Source of the DNA: Thiomonas sp. FB-Cd | Lineage (GTDB): Bacteria; Pseudomonadota; Gammaproteobacteria; Burkholderiales; Burkholderiaceae_C | DNA: 64,000 nt | Direction of reading: 5' to 3' | NCBI RefSeq assembly: GCF_000733775.1 | Contig: NZ_JPOE01000002.1 | Span: 2,294,001 to 2,358,000, forward strand | Shown here: positions 15,938 to 25,769 of the stretch, one piece after another | Layout: each line of letters begins with the position of its first letter | Position numbering within the stretch: the stretch's first letter is position 1 | Program-made: the position numbers and the translations under genes | The notes under the pieces: model-generated | The model's input: the letters and a program-made list of their open reading frames with translations, nothing else | What the model was told of the DNA's origin: nothing | Database searches by the model: none

Positions 15938-18900
15938 ATGCAGTTGCATGAATCTCCACTGCTGCAGCCGGAAGTGCTGATTGCGCGTCCTAATGAACCA
16001 GCGTTCGATCCGCAACCCTGGGCCGTCAACGAAGAAGTCATCGTAAGGGCTGAACACGATGTCATTCTCGTCCGACAGGGTTCGCGTATTGCACAGCTCG
16101 CACCAGGGCCGCAGTCTGGCCAGTTGGAACAGTTAGCCTCGAATACTGACGTGCTCTGGCTGTTGGTACGTGTGAAAGCCAACCAAATCGGGCTCAAGTG
16201 CATGGTGCCCGTCAGCGCAACCTCGCTCGAAAGACTGGACTTCTCCGTGGACCAGCGCATCGCAGACGAGCTGTACAGAAAGGGGCGCATCGACAGCCCC
16301 GCTATTACCGAAGCAATCGAATGGTTAAACGAGGAATTCGTACAGGTGGGCGACCCTCACCGTGTTTTCGCCGTAGTGCACCCCCGTGGCGATGAGCGCA
16401 GGCTGCAGTTGCACGGCCGCCGCTACTTGGCCGACCTTACGCGGACAGCCGAGGGCCCCATCGTGGTGGATCGCGTGGCCGACCGGCCGAGAAATTCCTT
16501 GGCTCCTATTGCCGTCTTGTCGGGCAAGATCCGTTTTGTCAACGTCTCGGATCCTGGCTTAGAGGTGCCGCACATTGACCGCACGCTGCTGGACAGCGCA
16601 GTCACCAGCTACGGTGCATACCTGGATCTTTGGCGCCTCTACAGCGAGAAGGAGTGGCAGCGCGATGTAGCGCGAGCAGCCGCGATTGGCGCAGTTCGCT
16701 ACGCCTCATGGCGGCCAATCAGCGAAGAGGGAGGGGGCTGGATACTCGAAATTGAAGACAGGCAACTGGCAGCGCTCAAGAATGCCTGGCGCGACCATGG
16801 GACGGACGACGACCAAGTCGAGCTGGATGAAAGCGCGCCGGACTGGACTTCTGAGCGCTACACCGATCTCAGTGCGGTGGACAAGCGAAAACGCGTGCGC
16901 GGACTCCCCAAGTTCACTGCCGATAGGCTACTCATCAAAACCGACGACCGACTGGTACCGCCGGAATCGGGATTCGTCTACCTCTCACTCACCGGAAATC
17001 GGACGCAGCAGGAGCGACGAGATCGTGCGCGCCGCTCCATTGAAGCGGGTGTGGGCGTACCAACTCTGAACCGACTGCTTCAGGACATGCCGCTGCCTTG
17101 GCAACGCAGATCAACCCACGGAGGCCTTACATCCCATGCGCGACAAAGCTTCAGGGAAGGAAAACCCACCGAGATGCAAGAGCGGGCGGTGAAGGTCGCG
17201 ATTGAAACGCCCGATGTGGCGCTGATCATCGGTCCGCCGGGAACAGGCAAAACGGAGGTGATTGCGGCTCTCGAACGCCAACTGGCCGACCTCAACGAGG
17301 GACGTTCAATTGCGCAGCAAGTGCTGATTTCGAGCTTCCAGCACGACGCAGTCGAAACGGCGCTGGACAGAACCGAGGTATACGGGCTGCCTGCAGTCAA
17401 GGTCGGTTCCAGATCTCAAAGCGGTACTGACCCAGTCGAAAGCTGGCGCTTGGCACAGCATGCGAAGGTAGCGTCGGAACTGGAGATACTGGAGGAGCAG
17501 GATCCCGCCGCGAAACTCCTGCAGCAACTCGATGGCATGCTCAATGAATTGCTGGTTGCAGGCGCTGCTGCGGATATCCGGAGTGCAAAGTTCGATCAGC
17601 TGGAGCAGATACTTGACCAGCTTGCAGCTACGGCGCGGATCCGTACATCGCTCGACTGGCGCAGCAGGTGGGATGCCTACCGCGAGACGAAGCCAGGCAT
17701 TCATTCGTCGAGCGGCCACCTGTCGGCCGTCACTCGAAGGCAGCTGACCCGAGCGGTTCGATCCCTGCGTGTGTTGCCTACCTCATTCGAGGACGACGGA
17801 CCGCGACGCGCATTGCTGGTCCTTCGTCTTGCACATGGCTCCGCGTGGTGTACGCCTTACCAAACAGAAATTCTCACGAAGCTCGCTGAGCTCACGACTC
17901 CGTCGATGGCGGAACTAGATGAGCTGCGCGGTGTACGTGACGAACTATTGCACAGCCTGCGGGTGGATCGCCGGCCGGCAAAAGTCCGCAAAACGCTGGA
18001 TGAAGAGGCGATCAACTTGCTGGGCGAACTACAGCATGAACTGGCTGCAAAGGTGGCTAAATCGCGCGCCGGCGCCTACGGAGTAGTACAGCGCTTCGCG
18101 GACGCCCTCGTCTCGCAACCAGCGTGGGTGCGACGAGCGGTGGAGAACTACAGCAGCATCGTGGGCGCCACTTGCCAGCAGTCAGCCAGTCGCATGATGA
18201 CACAGCTGAAGAACCTCTCACCGGATGCCGCGCAGGCGATTCAGTTCCAGAGCGTGATCATCGATGAGGCGGCACGGGCTAATCCCCTCGACCTTTTCAT
18301 TCCAATGGCCATGGCCCGCCGACGGATTGTTCTCGTCGGTGATCACCGTCAATTGCCGCACCTCTTGGACCCAGAGATCGAAGAAGACATCCGCGCCGAA
18401 CGAGGCGACCAGGTGCACGCAGACACCTACCGACACAGCCTCTTCGAACGGCTCTGGCGGCAGCTCACCAAGCGCCAAGAGATAGACGGCATCCCGCGCG
18501 TTGTGATGTTGGACAAGCAATTTCGGATGCATCCGACACTCGGTGATTTTGTAAGCAAGCATTTTTACGAATCAGCCGGGCTGGGCAAGGTTTCATCGGG
18601 CAAGGAGGCCTCAGACTTCCCAGAGACTGTTCCCATCTACGGTCGCGCAGTGTGTGCTTGGGTGGACGTGGCCGCTCATGAAGGTGCGGATGCTAGGGTC
18701 GACGGTGGCAGTCGACTTCGGGGTGCCGAGGCGGCTCGGACCGCACAGGAAATCAAGCGCATGCTGGAGCAGCTCCCGCTCAATCAAAGCATCGGCGTGA
18801 TCACCTTCTACTCGGCACAGCGAGACCGCATTTTTGAGGAGCTGGCTGCGCTCGGGCTTGCCGAAAGGGGACAAGATGGCTGGCGCGTTAAGGAAGAACA

Positions 18901-19246
18901 TGCGTCGAATCCGCAATGTCGCGAGCGTCTGCGAGTAGGCACGGTCGACGCATTCCAGGGCAAGCAGTTTGACGTGGTCTTCCTGTCCGTCGTCAGAAGC
19001 AACACGAAAAAGCTCGAATGTCGCGCGGATCAGGACAGTCACGATGCCTTCGAGCAGCTTGCCAGCCGGAAATATGGTCACTTGCGAAGCGCCAACCGTC
19101 TAAATGTGGCCATGAGCCGGCAACGGCGCCTACTCATCGCCGTTGGCGATAAGAGCATGTTCATGGACGCCGCGGCAAGGGAAGCGGTACCCGAACTGTG
19201 TGCGTTCCTAGAACTTTGCGACGCGGAGGCCAACCATGTCGGCTGA
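15938..19246 (+). CDS. large superfamily 1 helicase (Upf1/Dna2-like)
   Basis: 1102 residues. The first 400 or so residues are an operon-specific N-terminal region without recognised motif. Helicase motifs follow: I GPPGTGKTE (about 431), II VIIDEAARANPLDLF (about 772), III VLVGDHRQLPH, IV QFRMHP (about 861), V VGTVDAFQGKQFDVV (about 1003) and VI LNVAMSRQRRLL (about 1053). About 300 residues lie between motifs I and II, a large insertion as in Upf1-like proteins. It should unwind DNA or RNA-DNA. It starts 6 bp after the kinase gene. Confidence 0.9.
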   Translation: MQLHESPLLQPEVLIARPNEPAFDPQPWAVNEEVIVRAEHDVILVRQGSRIAQLAPGPQSGQLEQLASNTDVLWLLVRVKANQIGLKCMVPVSATSLERLDFSVDQRIADELYRKGRIDSPAITEAIEWLNEEFVQVGDPHRVFAVVHPRGDERRLQLHGRRYLADLTRTAEGPIVVDRVADRPRNSLAPIAVLSGKIRFVNVSDPGLEVPHIDRTLLDSAVTSYGAYLDLWRLYSEKEWQRDVARAAAIGAVRYASWRPISEEGGGWILEIEDRQLAALKNAWRDHGTDDDQVELDESAPDWTSERYTDLSAVDKRKRVRGLPKFTADRLLIKTDDRLVPPESGFVYLSLTGNRTQQERRDRARRSIEAGVGVPTLNRLLQDMPLPWQRRSTHGGLTSHARQSFREGKPTEMQERAVKVAIETPDVALIIGPPGTGKTEVIAALERQLADLNEGRSIAQQVLISSFQHDAVETALDRTEVYGLPAVKVGSRSQSGTDPVESWRLAQHAKVASELEILEEQDPAAKLLQQLDGMLNELLVAGAAADIRSAKFDQLEQILDQLAATARIRTSLDWRSRWDAYRETKPGIHSSSGHLSAVTRRQLTRAVRSLRVLPTSFEDDGPRRALLVLRLAHGSAWCTPYQTEILTKLAELTTPSMAELDELRGVRDELLHSLRVDRRPAKVRKTLDEEAINLLGELQHELAAKVAKSRAGAYGVVQRFADALVSQPAWVRRAVENYSSIVGATCQQSASRMMTQLKNLSPDAAQAIQFQSVIIDEAARANPLDLFIPMAMARRRIVLVGDHRQLPHLLDPEIEEDIRAERGDQVHADTYRHSLFERLWRQLTKRQEIDGIPRVVMLDKQFRMHPTLGDFVSKHFYESAGLGKVSSGKEASDFPETVPIYGRAVCAWVDVAAHEGADARVDGGSRLRGAEAARTAQEIKRMLEQLPLNQSIGVITFYSAQRDRIFEELAALGLAERGQDGWRVKEEHASNPQCRERLRVGTVDAFQGKQFDVVFLSVVRSNTKKLECRADQDSHDAFEQLASRKYGHLRSANRLNVAMSRQRRLLIAVGDKSMFMDAAAREAVPELCAFLELCDAEANHVG

Positions 19247-20690
19247 ACGCTATCTTCGCTGGGATCACAAGGCGCCTCGGGGTAGGCAACAGTCGCTGCT
19301 TTGGCCAGTGGAGGTCTGGACCATTCTGGCGCCTGATGCCAATCGGCGCCTCAACGTCTTCCAGGAAGCCATTCTCGGCCTGCTACGAACTGGAATGCGC
19401 GATCGACAGCAGATCGCCAAGCTGTTGGGGCTGGAGGAGAGCCTCGTCGCCTTCATTCTCGCTCACGAGCTGATGCCCGCCGGCTGGGTCGACGGGCAAT
19501 TCCGACCAACACCCGCCGGAGAGGATCTCCTGTCCGGTGGCATCGATACCCAGGGTGCCCCTTCGCTGCAGTACGCCTATCGAGATAGTGTGTTCGGACT
19601 CTGGCTGCCCCGTGTAAGCAGCGATTTACCCGATGTCTATCCGCTTGAGATGGGCGCCCAAAGGTTCCCCACTTTCCGCGAAAGCCGAGAGGGCGGCGGA
19701 GAGGTTCGCCCCTTTTTGCTCCCGCGCCGCCATGAAATCGCCACGCCGGCCAAGGCAGACATCCTGAAAGCTTGGCGCGCCGGCCTACGTGACGCGCGAA
19801 AGGCTAATGGCGACGAGGAAGGCGTGCCGGAGATCCGCAGCGACGACATTGAAATACTCGGAAACAAACCCACGCTGGCCTACGTTTGGTGCGAGGTCAT
19901 CCACGTTCCGGGCGACCTCCACCCGTGGCTGGTGACGGATCCTTGGCGCATCACGCCGGTCGCCAGATGGCTGCGAGAACCGTTGCAGGGGAGCCTGGAC
20001 ACGATGCCGGCGCTGGCGAACCGCATTTCCGCCTTGCTCCCGACGGCAGATGCTTCAGTGCTTTCCGCTGATGCGCTGAGCAGACAAATTGAGCGAGATG
20101 TGGAACTTCATCTCTCTCGATGGCCCGCACTGGAGAAGCCAAGCTTTTCGGAGCTGAAGCATCACTTGGGGAGGGTGTTAAGACAGAAGGCCAGGACGGA
20201 AACGCTTGAAAGGGCCACACAAGAAGAGTTAGCCAGCCTGGTGCAGGAATGTGGGTCTCTTTTAGAAGCGCTAGTCCAGTGGATGCTGGAGCGATGGCCG
20301 GCCGGCGAAAGAGTCTGGCCGCGCGATGGCCAGAACCGAGGTGCTGCTGAAGCCTTACTCGATGCCGTCCCCCTTCGGGCCCCGCTGCCTGACCGCAGCA
20401 GGGGTATGTTGGCCGGCCAGAACTTTCGGGACATTCGCCTTGCCGCGAAATCCCGCGATCGCCCCTTCAAGGCATTGTTGTTCGCCGCCCTGCTCTCGAC
20501 GCACGAACACCTGGATCACCCTTTGCGCGAGCTTGATGACACGCAGGTGCAATGGGAGCGGCTTCTGGACTTGATTGGTATGCGCAACAAGGGCGCACAT
20601 GCGAGCGGCAGACGTCTGCTTCGGGGAGAAGCTCTTTCCGAAGCTGAATTCGCGATTGCCTGGTTCGAGAATTTTTCCAAGTATTTTTGA
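19236..20690 (+). CDS. unknown protein with winged-helix start and HEPN-like C-terminal motif
   Basis: 484 residues, its ATG 11 bp inside the helicase gene. The N-terminal 80 residues (LLRTGMRDRQQIAKLLGL, ESLVAFILAHELMPAGWV, FRPTPAGEDLL) look like a winged helix. The middle is unrecognised. The C-terminus is helical and carries RNKGAH at residues 450-455, an exact R-N-x3-H as in HEPN ribonucleases, in a helix context (LLDLIGMRNKGAHASGRRL). I infer a possible RNase effector; a non-catalytic helical domain is the alternative. No family name known to me. Confidence 0.6.
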   Translation: MSAERYLRWDHKAPRGRQQSLLWPVEVWTILAPDANRRLNVFQEAILGLLRTGMRDRQQIAKLLGLEESLVAFILAHELMPAGWVDGQFRPTPAGEDLLSGGIDTQGAPSLQYAYRDSVFGLWLPRVSSDLPDVYPLEMGAQRFPTFRESREGGGEVRPFLLPRRHEIATPAKADILKAWRAGLRDARKANGDEEGVPEIRSDDIEILGNKPTLAYVWCEVIHVPGDLHPWLVTDPWRITPVARWLREPLQGSLDTMPALANRISALLPTADASVLSADALSRQIERDVELHLSRWPALEKPSFSELKHHLGRVLRQKARTETLERATQEELASLVQECGSLLEALVQWMLERWPAGERVWPRDGQNRGAAEALLDAVPLRAPLPDRSRGMLAGQNFRDIRLAAKSRDRPFKALLFAALLSTHEHLDHPLRELDDTQVQWERLLDLIGMRNKGAHASGRRLLRGEALSEAEFAIAWFENFSKYF

Positions 20691-20706
20691 AGAGGCCTGA
20701 AGAAAA

Positions 20707-23103
20707 ATGGGTAAGAAAGGCAAGAGCAATCAAGCGGGACGTCCCGCAATTCCACAACCGGTGGCCACGGCGTCACCTGCACCATCGGCTCTGGTGAGGC
20801 TAATGGCTTCGGTTTCGCAGGTAGCGCCGCTGGTCGGGGAGTCGGTTCCGGAGTGGTCGGAAGACATCGTCAAGGAATTTGTCACCAAGCTGCCGGAGGG
20901 CGATAGGAGTCCGTTTCTGACGTTTGTCGACGACTTCGCGCGCTTGGGCGCCAGAGCACGGGAGGTCGTTGACGAAGTCAAGGCAAAAGAGAAATCTTTG
21001 GCGGATGAGCGCGCCGCAGTGCGGGCAGACCGCGATGGACTGGCAGCCGAAAAAACGTCGCTTGACGCCGAGCGCTCACAGTTCAATGCCGACGCATTGA
21101 AGCTGGCAGCTGAACGCGATGAGGTCTCCAGGCTTCGAAGCGAGCTCGTCGGAACCGAACAGAAACTTGCTCTTCGGGAAGCCGAAGTTCGGGGAGGGCT
21201 CGTTCTCGAGCGCGAGGCTTCGCTGAGGGTTCTACAGGAACAGATCAGCACACTTGAACGGCAGCGAGACCAACTTCCAATAGAGATTGTCCAACGCAGA
21301 AAGGAGCTCCTTGAGGAGGCTAGGCATGAGGCGGCCCAACTCCTAGAAACTGCGCGGCAACAAGCTGCTTCACTTGAGCAGAAGGAAGCTGAACTTGCAC
21401 TTCAGGATGTCAGCTTAAAAAGACGAGAGGACAAGATCCGAGTTGAGGAAGAGGTTCTTCGCGTTCGTCAGAGAAATCTCCAAGAAGACGCCCGCCTGCA
21501 TGCAAAAGATCTCCTTGAGGAAAAGGAGACGGAGATCGCCCGACATATGCGAGAGATCGATCGGCTGCGCAAGGTGGTGAGCAGACAACAGTCTGAACTC
21601 GATGAACTTGACGCGCTTCGGCAGGCGACTGGTGATGATCCCGAGAGACTGTTGCAAGAAGTAGAGTCGCTGCGTGAGAAGAACAGGGAGCTGGATCGAA
21701 AACTGCAGGAGATGCGCTCTAGCCAGTCTGAAGGTGACGCCAGGGAACTTCGAGAACAGCGAGATGCATTGCAGCGAAGCCTTGATGTTGCGATGGGCGA
21801 GTTATTTGGCCTTAGACAGCAGCAGGAACAGTGGAAGCTCAGCGTGATGGAAAGGGAGAACGCCGAAACGATGCGCGTGGTTCTGGAAAAGCACAAGGCG
21901 CTCTTGGGTAACGCGGTGCAAGAGCTTCGAGCGCAAGTGGATGACCTCATAGACCAAGGAAAGGAGGCAACAGCCTTCCCAGAGCTTACGCGCATGGACA
22001 AGGAGCTTGCGCTACGGATACCCACGGAACCTGTGCCTGCCTTGTCGACCTTGGTCGGCGACCTACAGGCCCGCATCGCGTATGCGGAGGATAAGAAGCA
22101 GCTGCATTTCTCCAAGGAAATCCTGCAGCTGTTCGTGGGCGGATTGGCGATGAGCCGACTACACATCTTCCAAGGTATCAGCGGGACCGGCAAAACCAGC
22201 TTGGCAACGGCGTTCTGCGCAGCCATCGGCGCCACTTGCACCGTTGTACCCGTGCAAGCGGGGTGGCGCGACCGGGCAGATTTGATCGGGCACTACAACG
22301 CTTTCGAAAAGCGGTACTACGAGAAGGACACATTACAGGCGCTGTACCGTGCTCAGACCGAAGCGCAGACCGACATGCTGCATGTCGTCCTTCTGGACGA
22401 GATGAATCTTTCGCGGCCCGAGCAATACTTTGCGGAGTTCTTGTCGGCGATGGAGCTCTCGCCAGCCAAGCGGCTCATGACGCTCATGGAATCACGCCCC
22501 GCGAATGGTGCTCCTGCGCTGTTGGTGGATGGACGTCAGATCCGCTTGCCCCCTAACCTGTGGTTTATCGGGACGGCCAACCAAGACGAAACTACCAACG
22601 CTTTCGCCGACAAGACCCACGACCGCGCCTTCGTACTTGAACTGCCCAAGCAAGTTCCTCCGGCTGAAAAGATCGCGCGACCATCCAATCGTGTGACCTG
22701 GTCATACGACAGCCTGATGCACCTGTTCGACGAGGCCGGACGGAAGCATACGACGCACGTGAAAAAACTACTCTCTGCGCTCGATTCCAGCCGCCTCACG
22801 AAAATCCTGAACGATAGCTTCGGCCTGGGCTGGGGTAACCGGCTGGAGCAACAGATGGTTCGCTTCATGCCTGTGGTGCTGGAGTGCGGGGGCACTGAGG
22901 CTCTGGCCCTCGACCATATGCTGTCCACCCGCATGTTCCGCGATGGCAAGGTCATCGGCCGGCACGACAAGCGCGCCGACGATCTGCGCATTGTGGAAGA
23001 AGCACTGAACGCGTTCTGGAAAGATACCAAGCTCGGGGATATACCAACGTCCTGCCTCACTGCGATCGAAGCAGACATCCAACGGTTGGAGCGCGGCGGA
23101 TGA
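20707..23103 (+). CDS. McrB-like AAA+ ATPase with long N-terminal coiled coil
   Basis: 798 residues. Residues 90-420 are an almost unbroken coiled coil rich in Glu, Arg, Leu, Gln (many heptads such as LREQRDALQRSLD). The AAA domain has Walker A GISGTGKTSLA (about 493), a Trp-Arg-Asp segment (AGWRDRADLIGHYNAF), Walker B VVLLDEMNLSRPEQYF (about 560) and sensor FIGTANQDETT. The DEMNL and GTAN patterns belong to the McrB/AAA_5 group, motor subunits of modification-dependent restriction. The gene overlaps the DUF2357 gene by 4 bp, the usual McrB-partner arrangement. Confidence 0.88.
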   Translation: MGKKGKSNQAGRPAIPQPVATASPAPSALVRLMASVSQVAPLVGESVPEWSEDIVKEFVTKLPEGDRSPFLTFVDDFARLGARAREVVDEVKAKEKSLADERAAVRADRDGLAAEKTSLDAERSQFNADALKLAAERDEVSRLRSELVGTEQKLALREAEVRGGLVLEREASLRVLQEQISTLERQRDQLPIEIVQRRKELLEEARHEAAQLLETARQQAASLEQKEAELALQDVSLKRREDKIRVEEEVLRVRQRNLQEDARLHAKDLLEEKETEIARHMREIDRLRKVVSRQQSELDELDALRQATGDDPERLLQEVESLREKNRELDRKLQEMRSSQSEGDARELREQRDALQRSLDVAMGELFGLRQQQEQWKLSVMERENAETMRVVLEKHKALLGNAVQELRAQVDDLIDQGKEATAFPELTRMDKELALRIPTEPVPALSTLVGDLQARIAYAEDKKQLHFSKEILQLFVGGLAMSRLHIFQGISGTGKTSLATAFCAAIGATCTVVPVQAGWRDRADLIGHYNAFEKRYYEKDTLQALYRAQTEAQTDMLHVVLLDEMNLSRPEQYFAEFLSAMELSPAKRLMTLMESRPANGAPALLVDGRQIRLPPNLWFIGTANQDETTNAFADKTHDRAFVLELPKQVPPAEKIARPSNRVTWSYDSLMHLFDEAGRKHTTHVKKLLSALDSSRLTKILNDSFGLGWGNRLEQQMVRFMPVVLECGGTEALALDHMLSTRMFRDGKVIGRHDKRADDLRIVEEALNAFWKDTKLGDIPTSCLTAIEADIQRLERGG

Positions 23104-24935
23104 AGGTCTGGGATCGCCATGCAGGTCAGGAGGTTGAGCTGCCGGCGACGGTAGAGTCCGGACGATTCGAAGTGCTGGCGCCTTGCGTTCTCAATGGGCA
23201 CACGTCCCTCGACATTGGGGACATCCTCTGGGGCGATGGCAATGTTCGCTGCATCTTGTCCGGAGATAGCTCAGACCGGAAATTTTTGCTTCCGGCAACT
23301 GGGTCCGCGGGAGATTCGCCGAACCCGTTGATCGACGAAGCTGTCGGCGCAGTGACAGATGGGCTCTTGGCAGGGGAGCTGCCGTCGCCCATCATGCCTG
23401 CGCAACTCGAGAAGCACGTGGACCTGCTGGACATCGAGAGACTTCTTTCTGAACTTCTCGCTGCTGGGCACCTTCAGGCAATCTCGGAGAGACCAAGGCT
23501 CGACATGCGCTACGACGCGGAGGTGCTGCCAGTCTCCCGTTCCAGAAGACTGTCGCAGGACGCGCTGACGACGCTGGCATCCAACTCAAGAGATTGGAGC
23601 CGTCGCCGCATCACGGGGATCGTGCCTGCACGCCTGAAGAGCTTGGTCAGCGAGGACGAGTACGCCATCTATGAGAACGTGGTTTTCGCGCGGCTGATCG
23701 ACCGAGTCCTGGCGCTTCTTCGCGCCCGGATCCACGAGGTACTGCAACTGCTGAAAAAGCACGAGCAAGCAAAGCAGCTTTCGGATGCGCAGCATCTGGA
23801 TCACCGGCTTCGCCAGGAAATCTGCTCACTGTGGGGTCAGTCCTTTGCTGACAACCCGGAAGCAGGTGCGCGAGCCAAGAACACACATGAAGTGCTGACG
23901 AGTCTGTACGGCAAGGTCAAGCAGCTCACGTATCGTGGGCTGTACCCGCAGGTCCCTCGGACAATGAATGTTCCCATTGCCCTGCGGAATACGAACATCC
24001 TTCGTCACGATCCTCACTACCGGCACCTGCGTCCACTCTGGTTGCTGGCGAACTCTGGCGCAGCCAAGGAAGTGCAGACACCACAGCAGAAGTTCGAGGT
24101 TGCCAAGGTGCGAGGTGCAAGATACGCGGCATTTATCGAACTGCTCGCTCGCAAAGCGTTAGATGTCAGCGCGCTGCTTGCCTGGAATAACGTAAGTCGG
24201 TCCGCGAGCTTCGGTCCCTGGAAAGTGCTGCTGCAATTGGAAAAAGGTGCTTGCCGCCTGGAACTCCTAGATGATCAGGGTGACTCTGTTGACCGATTGA
24301 CGCTGGTAGCTGGCTGGCGGGGCCGGTTGTCTTGGATCCAGCAGCGCGACAACTACTACGTTTTCTTTTGCCACGATAGCGAGTCTATGGATGACGAGCT
24401 TGGCGAAAACAGCATCCTGCATCCATTACAGTTCTACGCCGTAGAGAGGGTGCGACTGGCCATTGAGAAGTGGTTGCTCAAGCAGGTGCTGAGGCGGTAT
24501 CCCTTCACGGTTTCGCCAATTCCGGGAGAGCTACAAAGCGCCATCATTGCCGCTGCGGGGACCAAGGTGCAAAAGGCGGGCTACGGCGTCAGGTTTGTGG
24601 GACTGCTAACTCCCAAGGTAGAGGCTGATGTGGAGGCAATAGTGCAGCGAAGCTCCGCCAACGAAGCTACCAAGAGAACGATTCTCACTTCACTTGGGCT
24701 GGCACGACTTATTGGCTTGTGCCGCGTTTGCGGCCACCAACTCCCGCCTTCTTCATTTCACGGCTCAGACAATGGCTTCAAAGCCAACTGTGGAGAGTGC
24801 GGCTCGACTTGGATGCTGGCAACAACCAATGGCAATGCTCGGAGTGAGTACAGGACAGGAAAATTGGAGCGTCCATTTGCCGAGGTTGGGTGCAGAGAAT
24901 TGACGATTAGCCTCAAGGTCGGGAGTCAGTTTTGA
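23100..24935 (+). CDS. DUF2357-like McrC-position partner with C-terminal zinc ribbon
   Basis: 611 residues, ATG overlapping the McrB-like gene by 4 bp. The segment YENVVFARLIDRVLALLRAR (about 185-205) is typical of DUF2357 proteins, which take the McrC place beside McrB-like ATPases. The C-terminus has a clear zinc ribbon, CRVCGH then CGECGS (about 540-567). I did not find a plain PD-(D/E)XK triad, so nuclease activity is uncertain; it may be an adaptor, with cleavage done by another subunit. Confidence 0.7.
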   Translation: MKVWDRHAGQEVELPATVESGRFEVLAPCVLNGHTSLDIGDILWGDGNVRCILSGDSSDRKFLLPATGSAGDSPNPLIDEAVGAVTDGLLAGELPSPIMPAQLEKHVDLLDIERLLSELLAAGHLQAISERPRLDMRYDAEVLPVSRSRRLSQDALTTLASNSRDWSRRRITGIVPARLKSLVSEDEYAIYENVVFARLIDRVLALLRARIHEVLQLLKKHEQAKQLSDAQHLDHRLRQEICSLWGQSFADNPEAGARAKNTHEVLTSLYGKVKQLTYRGLYPQVPRTMNVPIALRNTNILRHDPHYRHLRPLWLLANSGAAKEVQTPQQKFEVAKVRGARYAAFIELLARKALDVSALLAWNNVSRSASFGPWKVLLQLEKGACRLELLDDQGDSVDRLTLVAGWRGRLSWIQQRDNYYVFFCHDSESMDDELGENSILHPLQFYAVERVRLAIEKWLLKQVLRRYPFTVSPIPGELQSAIIAAAGTKVQKAGYGVRFVGLLTPKVEADVEAIVQRSSANEATKRTILTSLGLARLIGLCRVCGHQLPPSSFHGSDNGFKANCGECGSTWMLATTNGNARSEYRTGKLERPFAEVGCRELTISLKVGSQF

Positions 24936-24963
24936 CGCACCGGATGGGTATCCTGAAACTCAT

Positions 24964-25752
24964 ATGAGCACGAATCTTTTTACGCGTGAGTTGATTCAGG
25001 CGGTAAGCGACTGGCAGCGGAAACCGAAGACCCGAAAGCAGCGGTATCAGCGAGCCACTGCGCTCCAAGAGCATTGCAATAAGCTACCTGAAACGTTCCG
25101 CCAGACAAGCCTGACCTGCTTCCGTCAAATGTCCTTAGACAACCAAGGCGTGTGGAAACTGCTTGGCGTTCAGGCTTTGGACGAGCAGATTTCTTCATGG
25201 ACTCTGGACATGTCGGTAGCCAAGACGCTTTTTGGAGGGGTGCCGCAGGCCGACACAGGTTTGACGGAGGTGATTTTTGCGATCCTCCCGAAGCCGGAGC
25301 AAGTCGTGGTGAACTTGAAGACGCTGCTGGATAACGACCAATTCAAGTTAGCGGCTGACGCCCACAAGGCCGACATCGAATATTTCTCGGAGGGCCTTGG
25401 AAAGTACAAGAACGACCAATCGGAAATCGTTCTGAACGTGGGCGTACTGGTGGAAGCCGATGTCTGGAGTTTAGGAGGTCGCTCGAGCAGCTTCGAGGAG
25501 TTGGTGTACCGAGCGTTTCTGCTTTGCCACAATCGCGAACCGATGGACCAGAACGAGTTCAATGCGTTCCGCGCCGGAGTTTCAGAGATGGAAAGCCAGG
25601 CCGGCGCACGCTGGCTTAAACATGAGTCGACAAAGAATGTTCTGCGGCGTGTACGCCCTCGGGCCGAGGTGCTGCAGGCCATCAAGGAAGAACAAGAACG
25701 GATGTGGATAGATTCGAACGCCGAAGTCAAGGAGACATCGACCGGCGATTAG
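24964..25752 (+). CDS. unknown protein, last gene of the defence operon
   Basis: 262 residues, 28 bp after the DUF2357 gene on the same strand. Basic N-terminus (WQRKPKTRKQRYQRA), then mixed helix and sheet with FEELVYRAFLLCHN and a charged helical tail. No motif recognised. Position suggests it belongs to the same system. It ends 17 bp before the convergent small ORF of the Tn7-like module, with only a GCAGGCT/AGCCTGC hairpin between them. Confidence 0.6.
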   Translation: MSTNLFTRELIQAVSDWQRKPKTRKQRYQRATALQEHCNKLPETFRQTSLTCFRQMSLDNQGVWKLLGVQALDEQISSWTLDMSVAKTLFGGVPQADTGLTEVIFAILPKPEQVVVNLKTLLDNDQFKLAADAHKADIEYFSEGLGKYKNDQSEIVLNVGVLVEADVWSLGGRSSSFEELVYRAFLLCHNREPMDQNEFNAFRAGVSEMESQAGARWLKHESTKNVLRRVRPRAEVLQAIKEEQERMWIDSNAEVKETSTGD

Positions 25753-25769
25753 GCAAGCCATGCGCAGGC

